Positions 10,293 to 21,401 of a DNA stretch of 64,000 nt are shown one piece after another (position 1 is the first letter of the stretch; each line of letters begins with the position of its first letter). The notes under the pieces were generated by a model. The model searched no databases and was not told where the DNA came from. It saw only the letters and a list, made by a program, of their open reading frames with translations. Made by a program: the position numbers and the translations under genes. The stretch lies in the NCBI GenBank assembly GCA_026936335.1, contig JAPMXV010000021.1, positions 124,001-188,000 on the forward strand, written 5' to 3'. The DNA is from Mantamonas sphyraenae (taxonomy: Eukaryota > CRuMs > Mantamonadidae).

Positions 10293-12931
10293 TCACCATT
10301 TGGAGACAACACCGAGCAGGTCGGTGTTTGCCTGCAGGAGCTCGTCTGCTGAAGCAAACTTGGCGGCAATGTCCTTGGAGACGATGTTTGCCTGGACGAG
10401 ATCGTCGACAATGTTGTACATCTGCAGCCAGAGCTCATAGCCCGCCTGCAGGTCGGCCTGAATGTCAGCGCAGCCTACAAAGGTCTGCTTGGCCGTGTCG
10501 AGGTCCATGCCGTCGAGAAGCATGGTCTTGACAATGACGCCGAGACCGCAGTCGACGTCTTGGTTGTACGGCAAGCTGGAGTGCAGCTTGGCGTAGGAGC
10601 GAGGTGGAATCACAGCCTTCTTGCGCACCACCATGCTTGCACACAACATCTCCATCAGGTTGCGAAGGTTGCCCGTGAGCATCTTGACCATGGCATTGAA
10701 TCCAAGGAGGTCGTGGTCGATGGGGCCCTGCCAGATGCCCGAACGTGCTGCTGGGAGGACGGAAAAGACGCGTGCGACCAAGGTTGCACTCAGATACTCG
10801 GTGGCACTGGGGTCACGCACATCCCACTCGGTCACATACTCTGCAGCAGGGCTCAGCGGCTTGTCGTGCAGCGCTCCCAGGCGCAGCATCTCGGTGAGCA
10901 GCAACGTCTCTGCAAAATAGTCACTGGCGCCAAACAGGCTCATGCCCAGCGGGGTCGGCTCGGCCCCGTCCAGGTAGGCCAGCTCTTGGAGGGTCTGCAG
11001 GATGACGGACAGTTGCATCTCGTCCATGGTTACCACCACGTCGCTGTCAATTTTGGCACCAGCCACGCTGCTGCTGCTGCTACTGCTGCTGCTGCTGCTG
11101 CTCTCTCCCTGCTGGTCCAGCTGGTAGGAGAGAGCAAAGCGAAAGTCGATGCTCTTGAGGGTCTTGGGCTTGAGGGTCTTGCGGTTGTCGCTGTTTGATG
11201 ATGAGGAGGAGGAGTTGCCAGCCGAGGATGAGGAGGAGGAGGAGGACGAAGACGACTTCATGGCACGGTACTGACGGCCATACTCACGTGTGATATCGAG
11301 CTGGGGCACACGCGGCTGCTGATGCTTGGAATTGGGGCCCGGATACTTTGTGCTTGCGACAAGGAAGGGCGGTTGGTTGCCTGTGTAATGGGCACGGAAG
11401 CGGACGCCGTGGGTAAAGGCAAAGGAGTTTGGGTTGCCCAAGGCACACACGAGGATGCTGAGGGACTTTGTGCGCAGATCGTGGAGGGCCTCGCTACAGG
11501 CACGCAACTCAATGGTGTCCACACGGGGCATCTTTGCGGTCCAGACGCCCGTGGAGACGGCGTTGAGCACCTGAGTGCCCACGGCACACTGGGAGATGAG
11601 GAAGTAGAGGGAGTTGGGAAGGGCCGGGCCGACGAGGGCGTGGAGGTCGCTGGGGGCGATTTCCGCGTGGAGCGGAGCACACTTGCAGTGGAAGTCAAAG
11701 ATGGGATGGCAACGGACGACAAAACGGGCGCGCACAAACATGTTTTGGTAGTACACTTGTGCCAGGTTGCGTGTGACGGTGACGCCAGCGGAAAACTGCT
11801 TGACCTTGTCCACCACCCAGGGGAAGCTCTCCTGGGGATTGAGTGGGTCGCAATGGTAAATGCCAGCCAGGATGCACATGTCCACAAAGGCCTCCTGGGT
11901 CACCTGCAGGTTCTGTAGGATGGTCAGAGTGTCCACGTAGCTGTACGTGCCCTCTGCAAAGTCAATGCTCAGGATCAGGCGGCTCACACCAAACATCAGC
12001 ATGTCCAACGGCCCCAACACGGCTTTGATGAACGCTCGCGGCTGATTGAGCCACGCCAGCTGTGCTTCTGCCTGGTACGGAGCCTGCATGAAATCCACCC
12101 CGGCATTCTTGAACAGGGTCATGAGGTGCGAGGCATACTCAAACGAGGTGGCGTATTCTGCACATGGGAACACACGTGTACACACGCTGGTCAGCACACA
12201 TGTGCGTGTGGGAACAGGGCCCGCCGCGGGAGAGGGGAAAATCTTGGGCAAAAAGTTACCGCCGCTGAAGCTGCTGCTGGCGCTCTCTGTGTCGCCCTTG
12301 TAGTACGAGGTCCATGCCTGGGACCGGTCGCGCTGACGCTTCTGCCATGGTTGGGTAGGATGCCGGGGAAAGGAGGTGGTTAGAGACATGCATTTGGGAT
12401 GGGAGGGAGGATACTTTGCAAGGGGGAAATGTGATCTCGGCAAGGCGAGGGAAAACGGGTGGCAAGGGAGGCGGTGCTAGGGCTGCGTACCTTGAACGAG
12501 TTGTTGGATTCTTGGAAACCGGGCTTGGGGAGAGTGTTGATTCCCGGAAAGACAAAGACGGGATTGATGTTGTGAGATTGGAACAGGGCAAGGCGTTCGT
12601 TGACGCGCTCGGTGAGGGAATGGGGCACGCCACCGAGGGCAGGTTGCCATGGTTCGGTGACACTGAGGGAGCGCACAAAGTGGTTGACATCAACGCCAAT
12701 GCGGCCGTTGGCAAGGTCGGAGATGTTGCCCGTGAAGAGCAGTGGCTCGATAAACTCTGCGAGAGGGGTGAAAATTGACGAGTCAGGAATGTGGGCGAGG
12801 TGAGTGAAGAGGCCCCCGGAAGGCAGCAGTGGGGAGGAAAGGAAGGAAGGAAGGAAGGAAGGAAGGAGGAACAAGGCCATGTACGTACTGCCGAGACCAC
12901 GGGGTCCAGAACGCAAGACCAGAGAGGACAT
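10293..12931 (-). CDS. MKT1: Mkt1-like protein (XPG-N/XPG-I fold), 4 exons
   Basis: Exons (minus strand): 12931-12889, 12756-12491, 12341-12260, 12157-10293; 751 codons. Splices are GTACGT/GCAG, GTACGC/GCAG and GTAAC/TGCAG, and all keep the frame. The N-terminus (MSSLVLRSGPRGLGKF) leads into an XPG-N-like segment (GRIGVDVNHFVRSL ... NINPVFVFPG). An XPG-I-like segment follows (APYQAEAQLAWL, then MFGVSRLILSIDF). The long C-terminal part has the Mkt1-type 'LRTKSLSILVCAL' region and two serine-rich tracts near 11,060-11,105 and 11,200-11,265. In yeast, Mkt1 is a catalytically dead FEN1-like protein that works with Pbp1 in post-transcriptional control of mRNA; a similar cytoplasmic role is inferred. 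The family call rests on the XPG-like segments and overall order, not on a database search. It converges on the RhoGEF gene with 67 nt between stops. Confidence 0.65.
12837..12870. repeat. (GGAA)n microsatellite in an Mkt1-like gene intron
   Basis: Roughly eight perfect GGAA units lie inside the first intron of the Mkt1-like gene (12757-12888). On the transcribed strand they read as TTCC and form part of the pyrimidine-rich intron body. Confidence 0.9.
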
Positions 12932-12999
12932 GGCTGTGAGGAGAGTTGGCAAGGCGGACGCGGGGGCTCCCGCAAGGCAAAACACACACATACGAAGAG
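12932..12999. promoter_or_regulatory. Bidirectional intergenic region, MKT1-like / CFAP144
   Basis: Only 68 nt separate the two divergent start codons, so core promoter elements must lie here and probably extend into the transcribed regions. No TATA box or other named motif is evident. Confidence 0.5.
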
Positions 13000-13752
13000 A
13001 TGAGCACAGACAAGAAGAACGAAGTGCATCAGCAGGCAATCTACCTGGAAACCATTGCGAAGGAGCAAAAGTACAGCACGCTGAAAGAGGATTTTGTTGT
13101 GAATCCGAACACACGTAGGTTGATGGAGGATGATGCGGGAGAGCGGGGTTGACGGGAGGGGGGTGGACACAGCTTTGTACTCACACGCACCGGGTGATGG
13201 ATACGGTGTTGGCACACATTGCAGTGTATACAATTTCGGAGAAACCGAACAAGATGAACGTGTGGCAGCTGATGAAGGAGACGGAGGAGGAGATGCAACG
13301 ACGTCGACAGGCGCGTGAGGAGGGGGAGGAAGAGGAGGAGGAAGATGCAGACTGTGAGTTGCAATTGTGGGACACATAGGCACTCTCGTGCGTGTGTTGA
13401 TGCCCAAGTGTTGTCATGTCAGGAGTGCCCTGGAGCGGAAGGACTCGTTGACCGTTACCCGTGAGGCGGAACCTTTGCTGACCCAACACACACACACACA
13501 CGGCACACACACATGCACACATGCACACCACGGGACAACGTGGGCCATTTCACATCTCGCACAGTCAAATCGGTGATGAAAAAGTCGCTGCGCACACCCA
13601 AGGACAAGAACCCGTGGCCGCTGACGGAAAGCCAGGAACTGGGCTGGTTTGCACAAGAGTACAAAACCGAGTCGAACCGACACTTTAACAAGCCCCTGGC
13701 ATCGTCGGATGTCACTCGGTACGCCGATGCAGAACGTGGTGTGACCAAGTGA
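13000..13752 (+). CDS. CFAP144: CFAP144 (FAM183) ciliary protein, 3 exons
   Basis: Exons 13000-13114, 13225-13353 and 13565-13752 give a 143-residue protein, close to the family's usual 130-145. The N-terminal exon has the family pattern EVHQQAIYLETIAKEQ ... DFVVNPNT. The splice at 13115/13224 restores the 'NP-x-TISEKP' segment. The last exon ends with SQELGWFAQEY ... SDVTRYAD, matching the FAM183 consensus (GQEVGW ... SDITLY). CFAP144 is known as a microtubule-associated component of motile axonemes, so this indicates a flagellated organism. The acidic stretch in exon 2 (EEGEEEEEEDAD) is an insertion relative to animal forms. Intron 2 carries a (CA)n tract near 13,488-13,502. Confidence 0.85.
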
Positions 13753-13773
13753 ATGGGGGAATTGTGAGAATGA

Positions 13774-16700
13774 ATGAAACATGTACATTTGCGCTGTGGG
13801 AGCCACGGGGAAGACGACGAGATGTTGATGCGGAGCGGGGTTGTTCTTGCGATGGCGTGTTTGGCGTTGGCTGCCTGTGCAGGGACTGTGTATGGACAGG
13901 AGGAGGCCATGGGCAGCGTGGGAGGAGCATGGTGTGAAGAGGTGGGTGTGGAGGTGCCGGAACGGGTGCTGGAGGGACGTCTGGTGGTCGGTGGCTCGTG
14001 GACATTCCACCTGAGTGCATGTGGTCCATTGGAACAGGCATGTGGGGATGACGATGACGCATGGGCGTGTCAACGGTTGGACAATGGGGCTCAGTACTCC
14101 CTGGGGAGGCCGATTCGCTCCGAGCGGGTGAGCCATGGCTTGGTGCGCTTGCGTCTGGCTCACGGAAGCATCTGTGACGTGACGGGTCATCCGAGGGTGA
14201 CGACCGTGACGTGGATGTGTGACAGATCGATGGAGGATGACAGATTGCGTGTGGTGAGTGCAAACGAGGTGAGCACGTGTGCGTACGAACTCACGGCGGC
14301 GTCCAGGCATGTGTGCGGTGTGGTTGCCGGCGTGGAACACGTCGACATCACACATGTACACATGCAGGCACGCATGGAGGAGGAAAAAGCACGAGTGGAG
14401 GCGGCAGCAACACCTGCGCACGCACCGGAGGCGGAGATTGTGCCACCCAGTCGTTTCGAACTGCCTGACGGCACACAGTATGACCTGAGCAGTCTGGTGA
14501 AGGGTGGACAGGGAGCACACAGCACAGGAGTGGAGCTACATTCCGACGATGGCCACGTGTACGTGGTGGGTGGGCTTGTGGCCGTGTCTGGAGCGGGACG
14601 AGACAATGTGGCAGTGCTGCAACGCGCAAGCACGGGCGAGACGTTCTCATGCGGTCATCTCTCGTCTGTGAGATACGAAGCAAGCGATTTGGATGTGTTG
14701 CAAGGGGTGAAAGTGGTCATTGGACGTGGGGATGCGTGCGACGAGCAGCACACGCGCCAATCCGTGTTGCATGTGTTTTGTGACCCCACCATGGAATTGA
14801 GCCAAGGATTGCGCGTGCTGTCTGTGGAAGAAGACTTTTGTGCGTATTCCTTCCGTGTGCACAGCCGAGCAGGGTGTCCGGTGCGTGTGGGGCGCCCGTC
14901 GCCGTCTTCGTCCTCGTCTGCACGTACCCAGTGCCGGTTTGGCGCGTTTGATTTGAGTCGATTGGCACGCAGACGTGCGTTTGGGTTCGTGGACAGGCGT
15001 GCGGGACACACGTACCATGTTTCGGTGTGTGGCGGGGTGCAGCAAACAGAGGGTGGAGGCAGCGGCGTGTCGTGGAACCTGGGAAGCCAGGAGGCGGTTC
15101 AGGTGCCGTCCCGGTTTGGCATGCGGCACGGGGTGTCATTGAAGCACGCGGGGGGCGATGCGTGTGGAGGGGACCAGGGGCGACGACGAAACACGACGGT
15201 GCATCTGCTGTGTGCGCCTCTGCTGGGTGTGGGACGCGTGGTGGAGGTACAGGAGCCACACCCATGTGTGTATGAAGTGGTCATTGTGTCGCCACATGCG
15301 TGTGCACGCGGCACGTCCCGAGAGGGCGATGCAGAGCGAGCGTCGCTGTTCAGTGTCATGGGTGATGCGGCGCTGCGTGCGCAGGAATTGTCATCTGCGC
15401 TCATGCTGTGGGAGATGGCACAACACGAGGCGGGTGGCAATCACAGTGTGTGTGCGTACAAGCGAGGGTCGCTGTTGATGCGCACGGGCCGGCTGGCAAG
15501 TGCCCTTGCGGCACTTGCCCAGGTGGATCGCGGGCACGCACTGTTTGGAAGGGCGCAGGTGGAGCGTGGACGCATGTATGCACACATGGGCCAGTTGAAT
15601 CAGGCACGAATGGCACTTGTGAGTGGGGTGCGTGTGTTGTCAGGAGCGGAACAGATGGAGGCGATGCGTCGCGTGGATGCGGTGGATGCCTGCCGTGCGT
15701 TGTCCACACGTGCATACTCGTTCATGCAGGGTGGCTTCCACGAACAGGCCTTGCGTGCGTTTACACGCCTGGTGGAAGAGTGCAGCCCGGGCTCTGTGGC
15801 GTTGCGTCTTGCACGAGGCAAGGTGCTCATGGCCTTGGAACAGTGGGACGAGGCCATGCTGGAGTTGAACCAAGTGTTGCGCAGCGACAGACGCAACGCA
15901 GAGGCGTTGATTGCACGTGCACGCATCCTCGTCTTGCACAAGGAGGGTGGAGAGGCAGAGGGGGAGAAGCACCTGCGCATGGTCCTTCGCTACGACCCCG
16001 AACACAAAGAGGCTGTGCGCTTGCTGAGGGGCATCCATGCGTTTGGTCGCAGGGTGCAGGCAGCCACGGCCGCCTTCCAGCAAGGTCGCATGGAAGAAGC
16101 GGCCGAGGCAAGTCTAAAAGCGGTCGCAGGCGATGTCCTCGTGGCCGACCAGCGACGTGCGCATGCATACAAGATTGCATGTGCCGCGTTGTACCGTCTC
16201 AAGCGCACCGAGGATGCGTTGGAGGCGTGCAGCGAGAGTGTGGAGTTGAACAGGCAGGAGATTGACGCCCTCGTCACCCGCGGATACATTTTCCTGGGCA
16301 TGGAGAGGTGGCAGGAGGCATTTGAGGATTTCAAACGGGCCCTGCTGATCAACCCACGGCGCTACGATGCCCAACGAGGCTACCAGCAGGCACAGAGGGA
16401 ACACACGCAGCAGAAACAACGCGATCGCGTTGACTACTACGAACTGTTGGGTGTGCCTCGCAACGCCACAAAGGCAGAAATCAAACGGGCGTACCGGAAG
16501 CTGTCTCTGAAATGGCATCCGGACAAGTACGACGGGGATGACAAGGACGAGGCGCTGCGCATGTTTCTGCTGCTTGCCGAGGCAAAGGAGGTGTTGAGCG
16601 ACGCGACATTGCGGGAACGATACGACCGAGGCGAGGATGTGGATGACATCCTGCGTGGACCTGGGCCTGGAGGACGACAAGGATTCCGGGAAGACATGGG

Positions 16701-16896
16701 TGGATTCCACGCTGGAGCGGAACCCGATTTTGGGTTTGGACGCGGGCAGGGCGACGACGAGGACGACGATGACACGTCACATGGGGACATGGGTGCAAGT
16801 GGCACTCGTCAAGGCCATGGTGGGTGGGATGAGCTGCCGGATGGGCCTGGAAAAGCGCGGGATGTGAAAAAGAGAAGTGGGAAAAAGAGAGGGTGA
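13774..16896 (+). CDS. ER-type MRH-lectin / TPR / DnaJ fusion protein
   Basis: Single exon. The first ATG is 13774, but ATG 13822 gives a cleaner signal peptide ([20 protein letters not shown], with likely cleavage after VYG), so the 1,024-residue form is preferred. Three Cys-rich modules follow at about 13,920-14,325, 14,440-14,880 and 14,930-15,310. Each ends in the MRH/CI-MPR pattern 'R..(x)..C ... E...C.Y': [11 protein letters not shown] and [10 protein letters not shown] in the first, EEDFCAYSF in the second, [10 protein letters not shown] in the third. TPRs occupy about 15,340-16,380. A J domain ([26 protein letters not shown]) lies at 16,432-16,640, then a Gly/Asp-rich and Lys-rich tail. 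Signal peptide plus TPRs plus C-terminal J matches DNAJC3/P58IPK, an ER-lumen BiP co-chaperone. MRH domains bind N-glycans in OS-9 and glucosidase II beta. Inferred role: bringing BiP to glycosylated clients. Confidence 0.8.
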   Translation: MKHVHLRCGSHGEDDEMLMRSGVVLAMACLALAACAGTVYGQEEAMGSVGGAWCEEVGVEVPERVLEGRLVVGGSWTFHLSACGPLEQACGDDDDAWACQRLDNGAQYSLGRPIRSERVSHGLVRLRLAHGSICDVTGHPRVTTVTWMCDRSMEDDRLRVVSANEVSTCAYELTAASRHVCGVVAGVEHVDITHVHMQARMEEEKARVEAAATPAHAPEAEIVPPSRFELPDGTQYDLSSLVKGGQGAHSTGVELHSDDGHVYVVGGLVAVSGAGRDNVAVLQRASTGETFSCGHLSSVRYEASDLDVLQGVKVVIGRGDACDEQHTRQSVLHVFCDPTMELSQGLRVLSVEEDFCAYSFRVHSRAGCPVRVGRPSPSSSSSARTQCRFGAFDLSRLARRRAFGFVDRRAGHTYHVSVCGGVQQTEGGGSGVSWNLGSQEAVQVPSRFGMRHGVSLKHAGGDACGGDQGRRRNTTVHLLCAPLLGVGRVVEVQEPHPCVYEVVIVSPHACARGTSREGDAERASLFSVMGDAALRAQELSSALMLWEMAQHEAGGNHSVCAYKRGSLLMRTGRLASALAALAQVDRGHALFGRAQVERGRMYAHMGQLNQARMALVSGVRVLSGAEQMEAMRRVDAVDACRALSTRAYSFMQGGFHEQALRAFTRLVEECSPGSVALRLARGKVLMALEQWDEAMLELNQVLRSDRRNAEALIARARILVLHKEGGEAEGEKHLRMVLRYDPEHKEAVRLLRGIHAFGRRVQAATAAFQQGRMEEAAEASLKAVAGDVLVADQRRAHAYKIACAALYRLKRTEDALEACSESVELNRQEIDALVTRGYIFLGMERWQEAFEDFKRALLINPRRYDAQRGYQQAQREHTQQKQRDRVDYYELLGVPRNATKAEIKRAYRKLSLKWHPDKYDGDDKDEALRMFLLLAEAKEVLSDATLRERYDRGEDVDDILRGPGPGGRQGFREDMGGFHAGAEPDFGFGRGQGDDEDDDDTSHGDMGASGTRQGHGGWDELPDGPGKARDVKKRSGKKRG

Positions 16897-16909
16897 TTCT
16901 TCATGGCCA

Positions 16910-18554
16910 TCACACCACCAGAGCGACAGATGCCATGGCTGAGAAGCCAACGAGGATGAGGAGAAACTTGAGGCCCTTGCGTTCTGTGGATTCTTCGAAT
17001 TCCTCGACGACGATGCCGACGCCAGCGACGTAGAGAAAGGTGCCTGATCCGAGGCCCAGGGCGATGGCCTGGATGAGGACGACGGTGGTTTGGGTGACGG
17101 CAATGGAGATGAGAAGGCCCGTGATGATGCCCGTGGGAGTGACGAGACCAAAGAGGAGGATGAGACGGATGATGAGTGAGCGACGCACCTGGGCACGCAC
17201 GAGTGCCACACCCAGGGCAAAGGCGGCAAGGAACTTGTGCGACACAATGGCAATGTAAATGGCGAAAAAGGTTTGCTCCTGAACGGAGGTTTTGAGCACG
17301 CCCAGGGCGAGACCTGCAATGAAGGAGTGGACGGTGAGGACGGCAAGGAGGAGGAAGGGCACCAGGGCGTTCTTGCCCTGGGTGTCGTGGTCATGATGCA
17401 TGGCATCCACCGTAAAACTGTCGCCAGCCTGTGTCAAGTCGCCTCCCTGCGACACTGCATTCAGTTCCGATGCCAGCTTCAGACCCGTGCGCACGCCGCT
17501 GGCAAATGTGTTGCTTCGCACACACACAGCCACAGACGGCCGCTGATCATACGACACCGCCGTCGTGCCTGCGTGCCGTCCATGTGCATGTGCATGCCCA
17601 TGCGTGTGAAGCCTCTCACGCATGCTCCTGCCATTTTTGTGGGACGCACTCCCGCTGCCAAACAGCAGCGGCCTCCCTTCCTGGCTGCTGCTACTGAGCT
17701 CATGCTCCAGGTGGCCATCCAATCCCATGCGATTGATGGAACTGCTTCCCGCTGACAATGCACGTGGACGTCCGCGCCGCCGCCGCCGCTCACGTGTTGC
17801 TCCTGTTCCCGCTCCTGTTCCTGCTCCTCGTTTGCAACTCGTGTTGCCCCGTAGTTGGCATGCGACAACACAGCCCCGTTGCCCTTGCCCTGCTTCTTTA
17901 CAGCATGCACAGCCGCCTCTGCAGCCTCCTCGTCATCCATGGATTCGGTTGGCTTTTCCACGTCGTCACTGCCTGCCTCTTTGTGCTCCGCCGAGGCGAC
18001 GATCAGATCTTCGTGGCCGTCGTACATGATGCGTTCCAAGAACAGCACCAACAGGAAGCCCACGCCACACAACAGCTCAGCAAACGGGTACGTGGTGATA
18101 CCCAAGTCTTCAAATGCTGTGGAGAAAGGGTCAGAGAGCGTGCGTGTGAATGTGTGTGTGTGTGTGTGTGGCAAGGCGGAGGCGCGAATGGGGGTTGGTT
18201 GGCGTGGACGTCAAAATGGGAAAGGCCTTCGCGTGGACGACCACCGGGCTCCCACGGCCACGCAACGCACCTTCGTGGGCATCGGGAAGCATGTGGAGCA
18301 ATCCAGTGGCCAGAAAGACACCCGCCGAGAAAAAGTTGCCCAGGGACAATCCCAGGGAGTGGGACGGATCAGTGCGGCCAAGACGGACGGGAATCAGTCC
18401 GCCGACGATGGCCAGGACAAACACAGACACTGCCGCAAGGATTTGAAATGAGATCTGAGTGGAGTGGAGGAGTGGGATGTGAGATGGAATGTGGGGGGGG
18501 GTGGGGTGGGGTGGGAGGGAACCATGTGTGACGTACGTCTTGGGTTTTGTCCAT
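16910..18554 (-). CDS. ZIP-family (SLC39-like) metal transporter, 4 exons
   Basis: Exons (minus strand): 18554-18537 (MDKTQD), 18454-18271, 18116-17794 and 17680-16910, giving 431 codons. The first two splices are clear (GTACGT...CTCAG; GTGCGT...CCACAG). The third (GTGAGC at 17793, acceptor ending 17681) is inferred to explain a frame change and could instead be a 1-nt indel in the adjacent GCC run. Membrane segments include ISFQILAAVSVFVLAIVGGL, NFFSAGVFLATGLLHMLPDA, FAELLCGVGFLLVLFLERI and, after a variable loop, five more. The loop has the His-rich motif HTHGHAHAHGRH. Conserved TM4/TM5 residues are present (HSFIAGLALGV; AIVSHKFLAAFALG). ZIP1-3 subfamily proteins import zinc or iron into the cytosol. 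The gene converges on the MRH-DnaJ gene with only 13 nt between stop codons. Confidence 0.85.
18146..18170. repeat. (GT)n tract in a ZIP intron
   Basis: A GT run inside the second intron of the ZIP transporter gene (18117-18270); on the transcribed strand it is (CA)n. Confidence 0.85.
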
Positions 18555-18666
18555 TCCGGTTCCAGGTTCGTTGGCCTGGTGATGATGGCGCACACATACA
18601 CACCGTTCACACCATACCACAGCACAGTTCCACAATCACAGGGCACAGGGCACAGGGGACACCTGT

Positions 18667-20638
18667 TCACGCGGTGGGATCCCACTTGGCAAAGGAGGTT
18701 TGGAAGGTCTGTGCGAGTTCTGTCTCCTGCTCCTTGTCCAGGGCACAATCCTTCCAGTTGACACGCTCCCGCAGCCCGAGGAGATCACAGGCCACCTGTC
18801 GTCCATACTGCATGGGGAAGCGTTCGTGTTCGCCAATGGCATGTGCAAACCGTGTGCCATCGGCAAGCTCGACGTAAAAATAGCCCTGCTCGCCAAACTG
18901 CTGGGCCAGCGACGTGCCGGCGTCGATGTCGACAAAGTCAATGCCATTGTGTTTGCCCTGCGAGACAAAGGCATCGCGTATGGCAGCGGAGGGCAGGGCA
19001 GCAGGCAGTGGGATGACCTGGAGGTGAAAATGAGCGCCACGGATCTTGATGTTGCGTTCGTAGATCAGGGCCTGCATCTCCTTGCTGGCAAAGTAGGCCT
19101 GAAGGGCGGCTTTGAAGCGTGCAATGTCTTGCAGGACATCGTCGGCACACTGGGCCTGCGAGGTTTCGTGGGTGACTGGGATGATGAGGATGTGGTCGGG
19201 CACAATGCCACCCTTGGGCAAGGCAAGATAGGCAGCCTCGCCAATGTGAGTCACCAGATGCGTTTCCACCTTTTCCGAACTGAGGCAGAACCAGCACATG
19301 GACGGATCGAGTGGGTTGCGAGCCTGACGTGGTTGTCGTTGTCGTTGTCGTTGCTGCTGTTGCCTGCTGGAGGACGGTGCAAGCGACTCCTGCGAGGGCA
19401 GCGGTGCAGGTCCTCGCAACGACGTCCCACGTTGCTGTTGTTGCTGTTGCTGGCGCTGCTTATGCTTCAATTGCCGTTGGTCCATGGCAGCTCCAAAGAA
19501 GAAGTTCTGCGGCTGTGCTTGGTCGACAACGTGACCCAACAGACCAAACGATGACGATGATGATGATGAGGATGATGATGATGAGGAGGAGGAGGAGGAG
19601 GAGGAAGAGGAGGAGGATGAGTTGTTGATGCGCTGGCGCTTGGTTTGCTGGACGATTTGTCTGTCTGAGGACACTTCGTCGTCAACGTAGGGGTTGAGGG
19701 TGGCCTGGGCAGGGATTTGATTCAGCTGCTCCGAGGACATTTCGTGCAGTTGTGTCACATTGACGGCGTACAGAAACTTTGCTTTGGTTTTGTTGCCCAC
19801 GGGTGCCAACGAGAGGAAGCGAGTGATGTGTGTGCGTGCACCGTGGGCGTTGTAGTTGACGTACGGAAGGCGTTCCACGTGCTCCGCCACCCCACCGGCA
19901 AAGTGGTACCTGGGTTTCAGCACACGTGCACACGAGGACGCTAGGGAAGAGCTGGATGACGCTGACACAGGTGCAGGCTGGCTCTCGCGCACGTGTGTGT
20001 CAATGTTGAGCGGCCAGGTGGAAGTCAGGAACAGATCAACTCCCTGGAAGTGGTCCTGCTGCTGTTTGAACCCATCCAACCATGTGCTGACCGCATCAGC
20101 CTCTGCGTCACCCATCGATTCGTGTTCGCTGCTGCTGCCTCCCAGATAGGCAATCTGCAAGCCCTTGGTAAGCTGTGCATTCTCCACCACTCCGTGGCCC
20201 GACACAAAAAGCACGTTGGGTGCCTTTCCGTCGTCATCCTCAACCTCCATCCGGTGTTCTGTGTACCCACATGGAGGGGCGTGGTTGAACACGAGCGTCA
20301 GTGAGAGACTCGCAAGGATGTGTGCGTGTGTGCGCGCGTGTGTGTGTGTGTGTGGGGGGGCATGTGTCAACGAGCATACCTTGCACCCAGGTGCGTTCCT
20401 TGTCGTTGGCACACACCACCAGAGTGGGCAGGGGCATGCGTTTGGTGCCCCGCAGGAGAGCAAGTGCCTCTGTGTGGTCTGCATCGTCGGCTGGCGACAG
20501 GAAGCCCCCCACGCAGCACAGGAGATCAAAGGCGCCCACCTTGCTCTGGACCTTGGCGACCCGTTTGGTCAGAGTCGACACCTTGCCCATCACAGAGCCA
20601 GCAATAAGCAGTTTGCATGTGGTCGAGGTCTGTGACAT
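18667..20638 (-). CDS. CWF19L1: CWF19-like protein 1 (Drn1/CwfJ family), 2 exons
   Basis: Exons (minus strand): 20638-20380 and 20258-18667, 616 residues. The intron (20259-20379) has a GTATGC donor and ACACAG acceptor and carries a (GT)n tract. The N-terminal part (CKLLIAGSVMGKVSTL ... LLCCVGGFL) is the metallophosphatase-like domain of CWF19L1. The C-terminal CwfJ domains include CWFCLSSEKVETHLVTHIG, LPKGGIVPDHILIIPVTH and the HIT-like GAHFHLQVIPLP, then a closing segment ending WKDCALDKEQETELAQTF. The family links to the spliceosome and to debranching of intron lariats (Drn1 with Dbr1). Between the two halves lie a polyserine tract (about 19,552-19,620) and a Gln/Arg-rich low-complexity stretch, longer than in animal proteins. 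Confidence 0.9.
20334..20354. repeat. (GT)n tract in the CWF19L1 intron
   Basis: A GT run with a G8 stretch just after it lies inside the only intron of CWF19L1 (20259-20379). Confidence 0.85.
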
Positions 20639-20973
20639 GATCGGTGGGGTTGCTTTTCTGTGCTGTGCTGGCGACACTGGCGCACGTGAGAGATGGAGAG
20701 TGTGAGAGTGCATGCATGTGAGTATGTACGTATGTACAATTCACTCTTGTGATGTGAGTGTTAATTGGAAGGCAAGCAATGTGTTTGCTTGGGAAGCTTG
20801 CTCGTGATTCACTTTCTCCTGCGCCCCAAGGGCATGCACATGGAGGATGCTGGTGCTCGCGTGCATCGTCAAACCTTCCACGGCAGGGATTCGTGGTTGA
20901 TGATGGGCTGGATGGGGAGTGAGTCGGGTGTGTGCGGCCGTGCGCGGGAGGAGACAAGTTGGTGTGGAGCGAG
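20639..20973. promoter_or_regulatory. Divergent intergenic region CWF19L1 / inositol phosphate kinase
   Basis: At 335 nt this is the longest apparently non-coding stretch in the window and probably holds both promoters plus 5' UTRs. No recognisable coding exon, RNA gene or named motif was found. The segment 'gagtgagtcgggtgtg' near 20,917 resembles a splice donor, so a 5'-UTR intron for the downstream gene is possible. Confidence 0.4.
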
Positions 20974-21370
20974 ATGGACGGGAAGGAAGGAGAGTTGCAC
21001 GTGCGTCCGTTTGAAGACCAGGCCAGCGGCCATTTGTCGATTGTACGCATTGAAGAAACACCTGCACATATTTTCAAGCCGATTATTCGTCGGGAGCTGG
21101 ACTTTTACAGTCGCGTGGAGTCCAAAGTGCCAGGCTTTGCCAATTTCACCGCCAAATATCACGGCTGCCTGGACCTGCGGTTCCGACTGGACACAGACGC
21201 AGTGGACGAGGCCCAGGCAGGCTCAGTGGCAGGAACGTCTGGTGAAGCAGGCACAGAGCGTGTGCTGGCCAAGCCTGTGGATCCGAGTGGAGCAGCGCTG
21301 GTGGCAGAACTTGTGGGAGGGCGGGAAGGAAGCAGCAGCAGCGGAAGCAGTAGCAGCAGTAGCACCAGCG

Positions 21371-21401
<31 letters not shown>

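Noticed and set aside
13422-13460. Possible mini-exon inside CFAP144 intron 2
   Set aside because: Including it creates an in-frame stop or breaks the frame of the conserved last exon.
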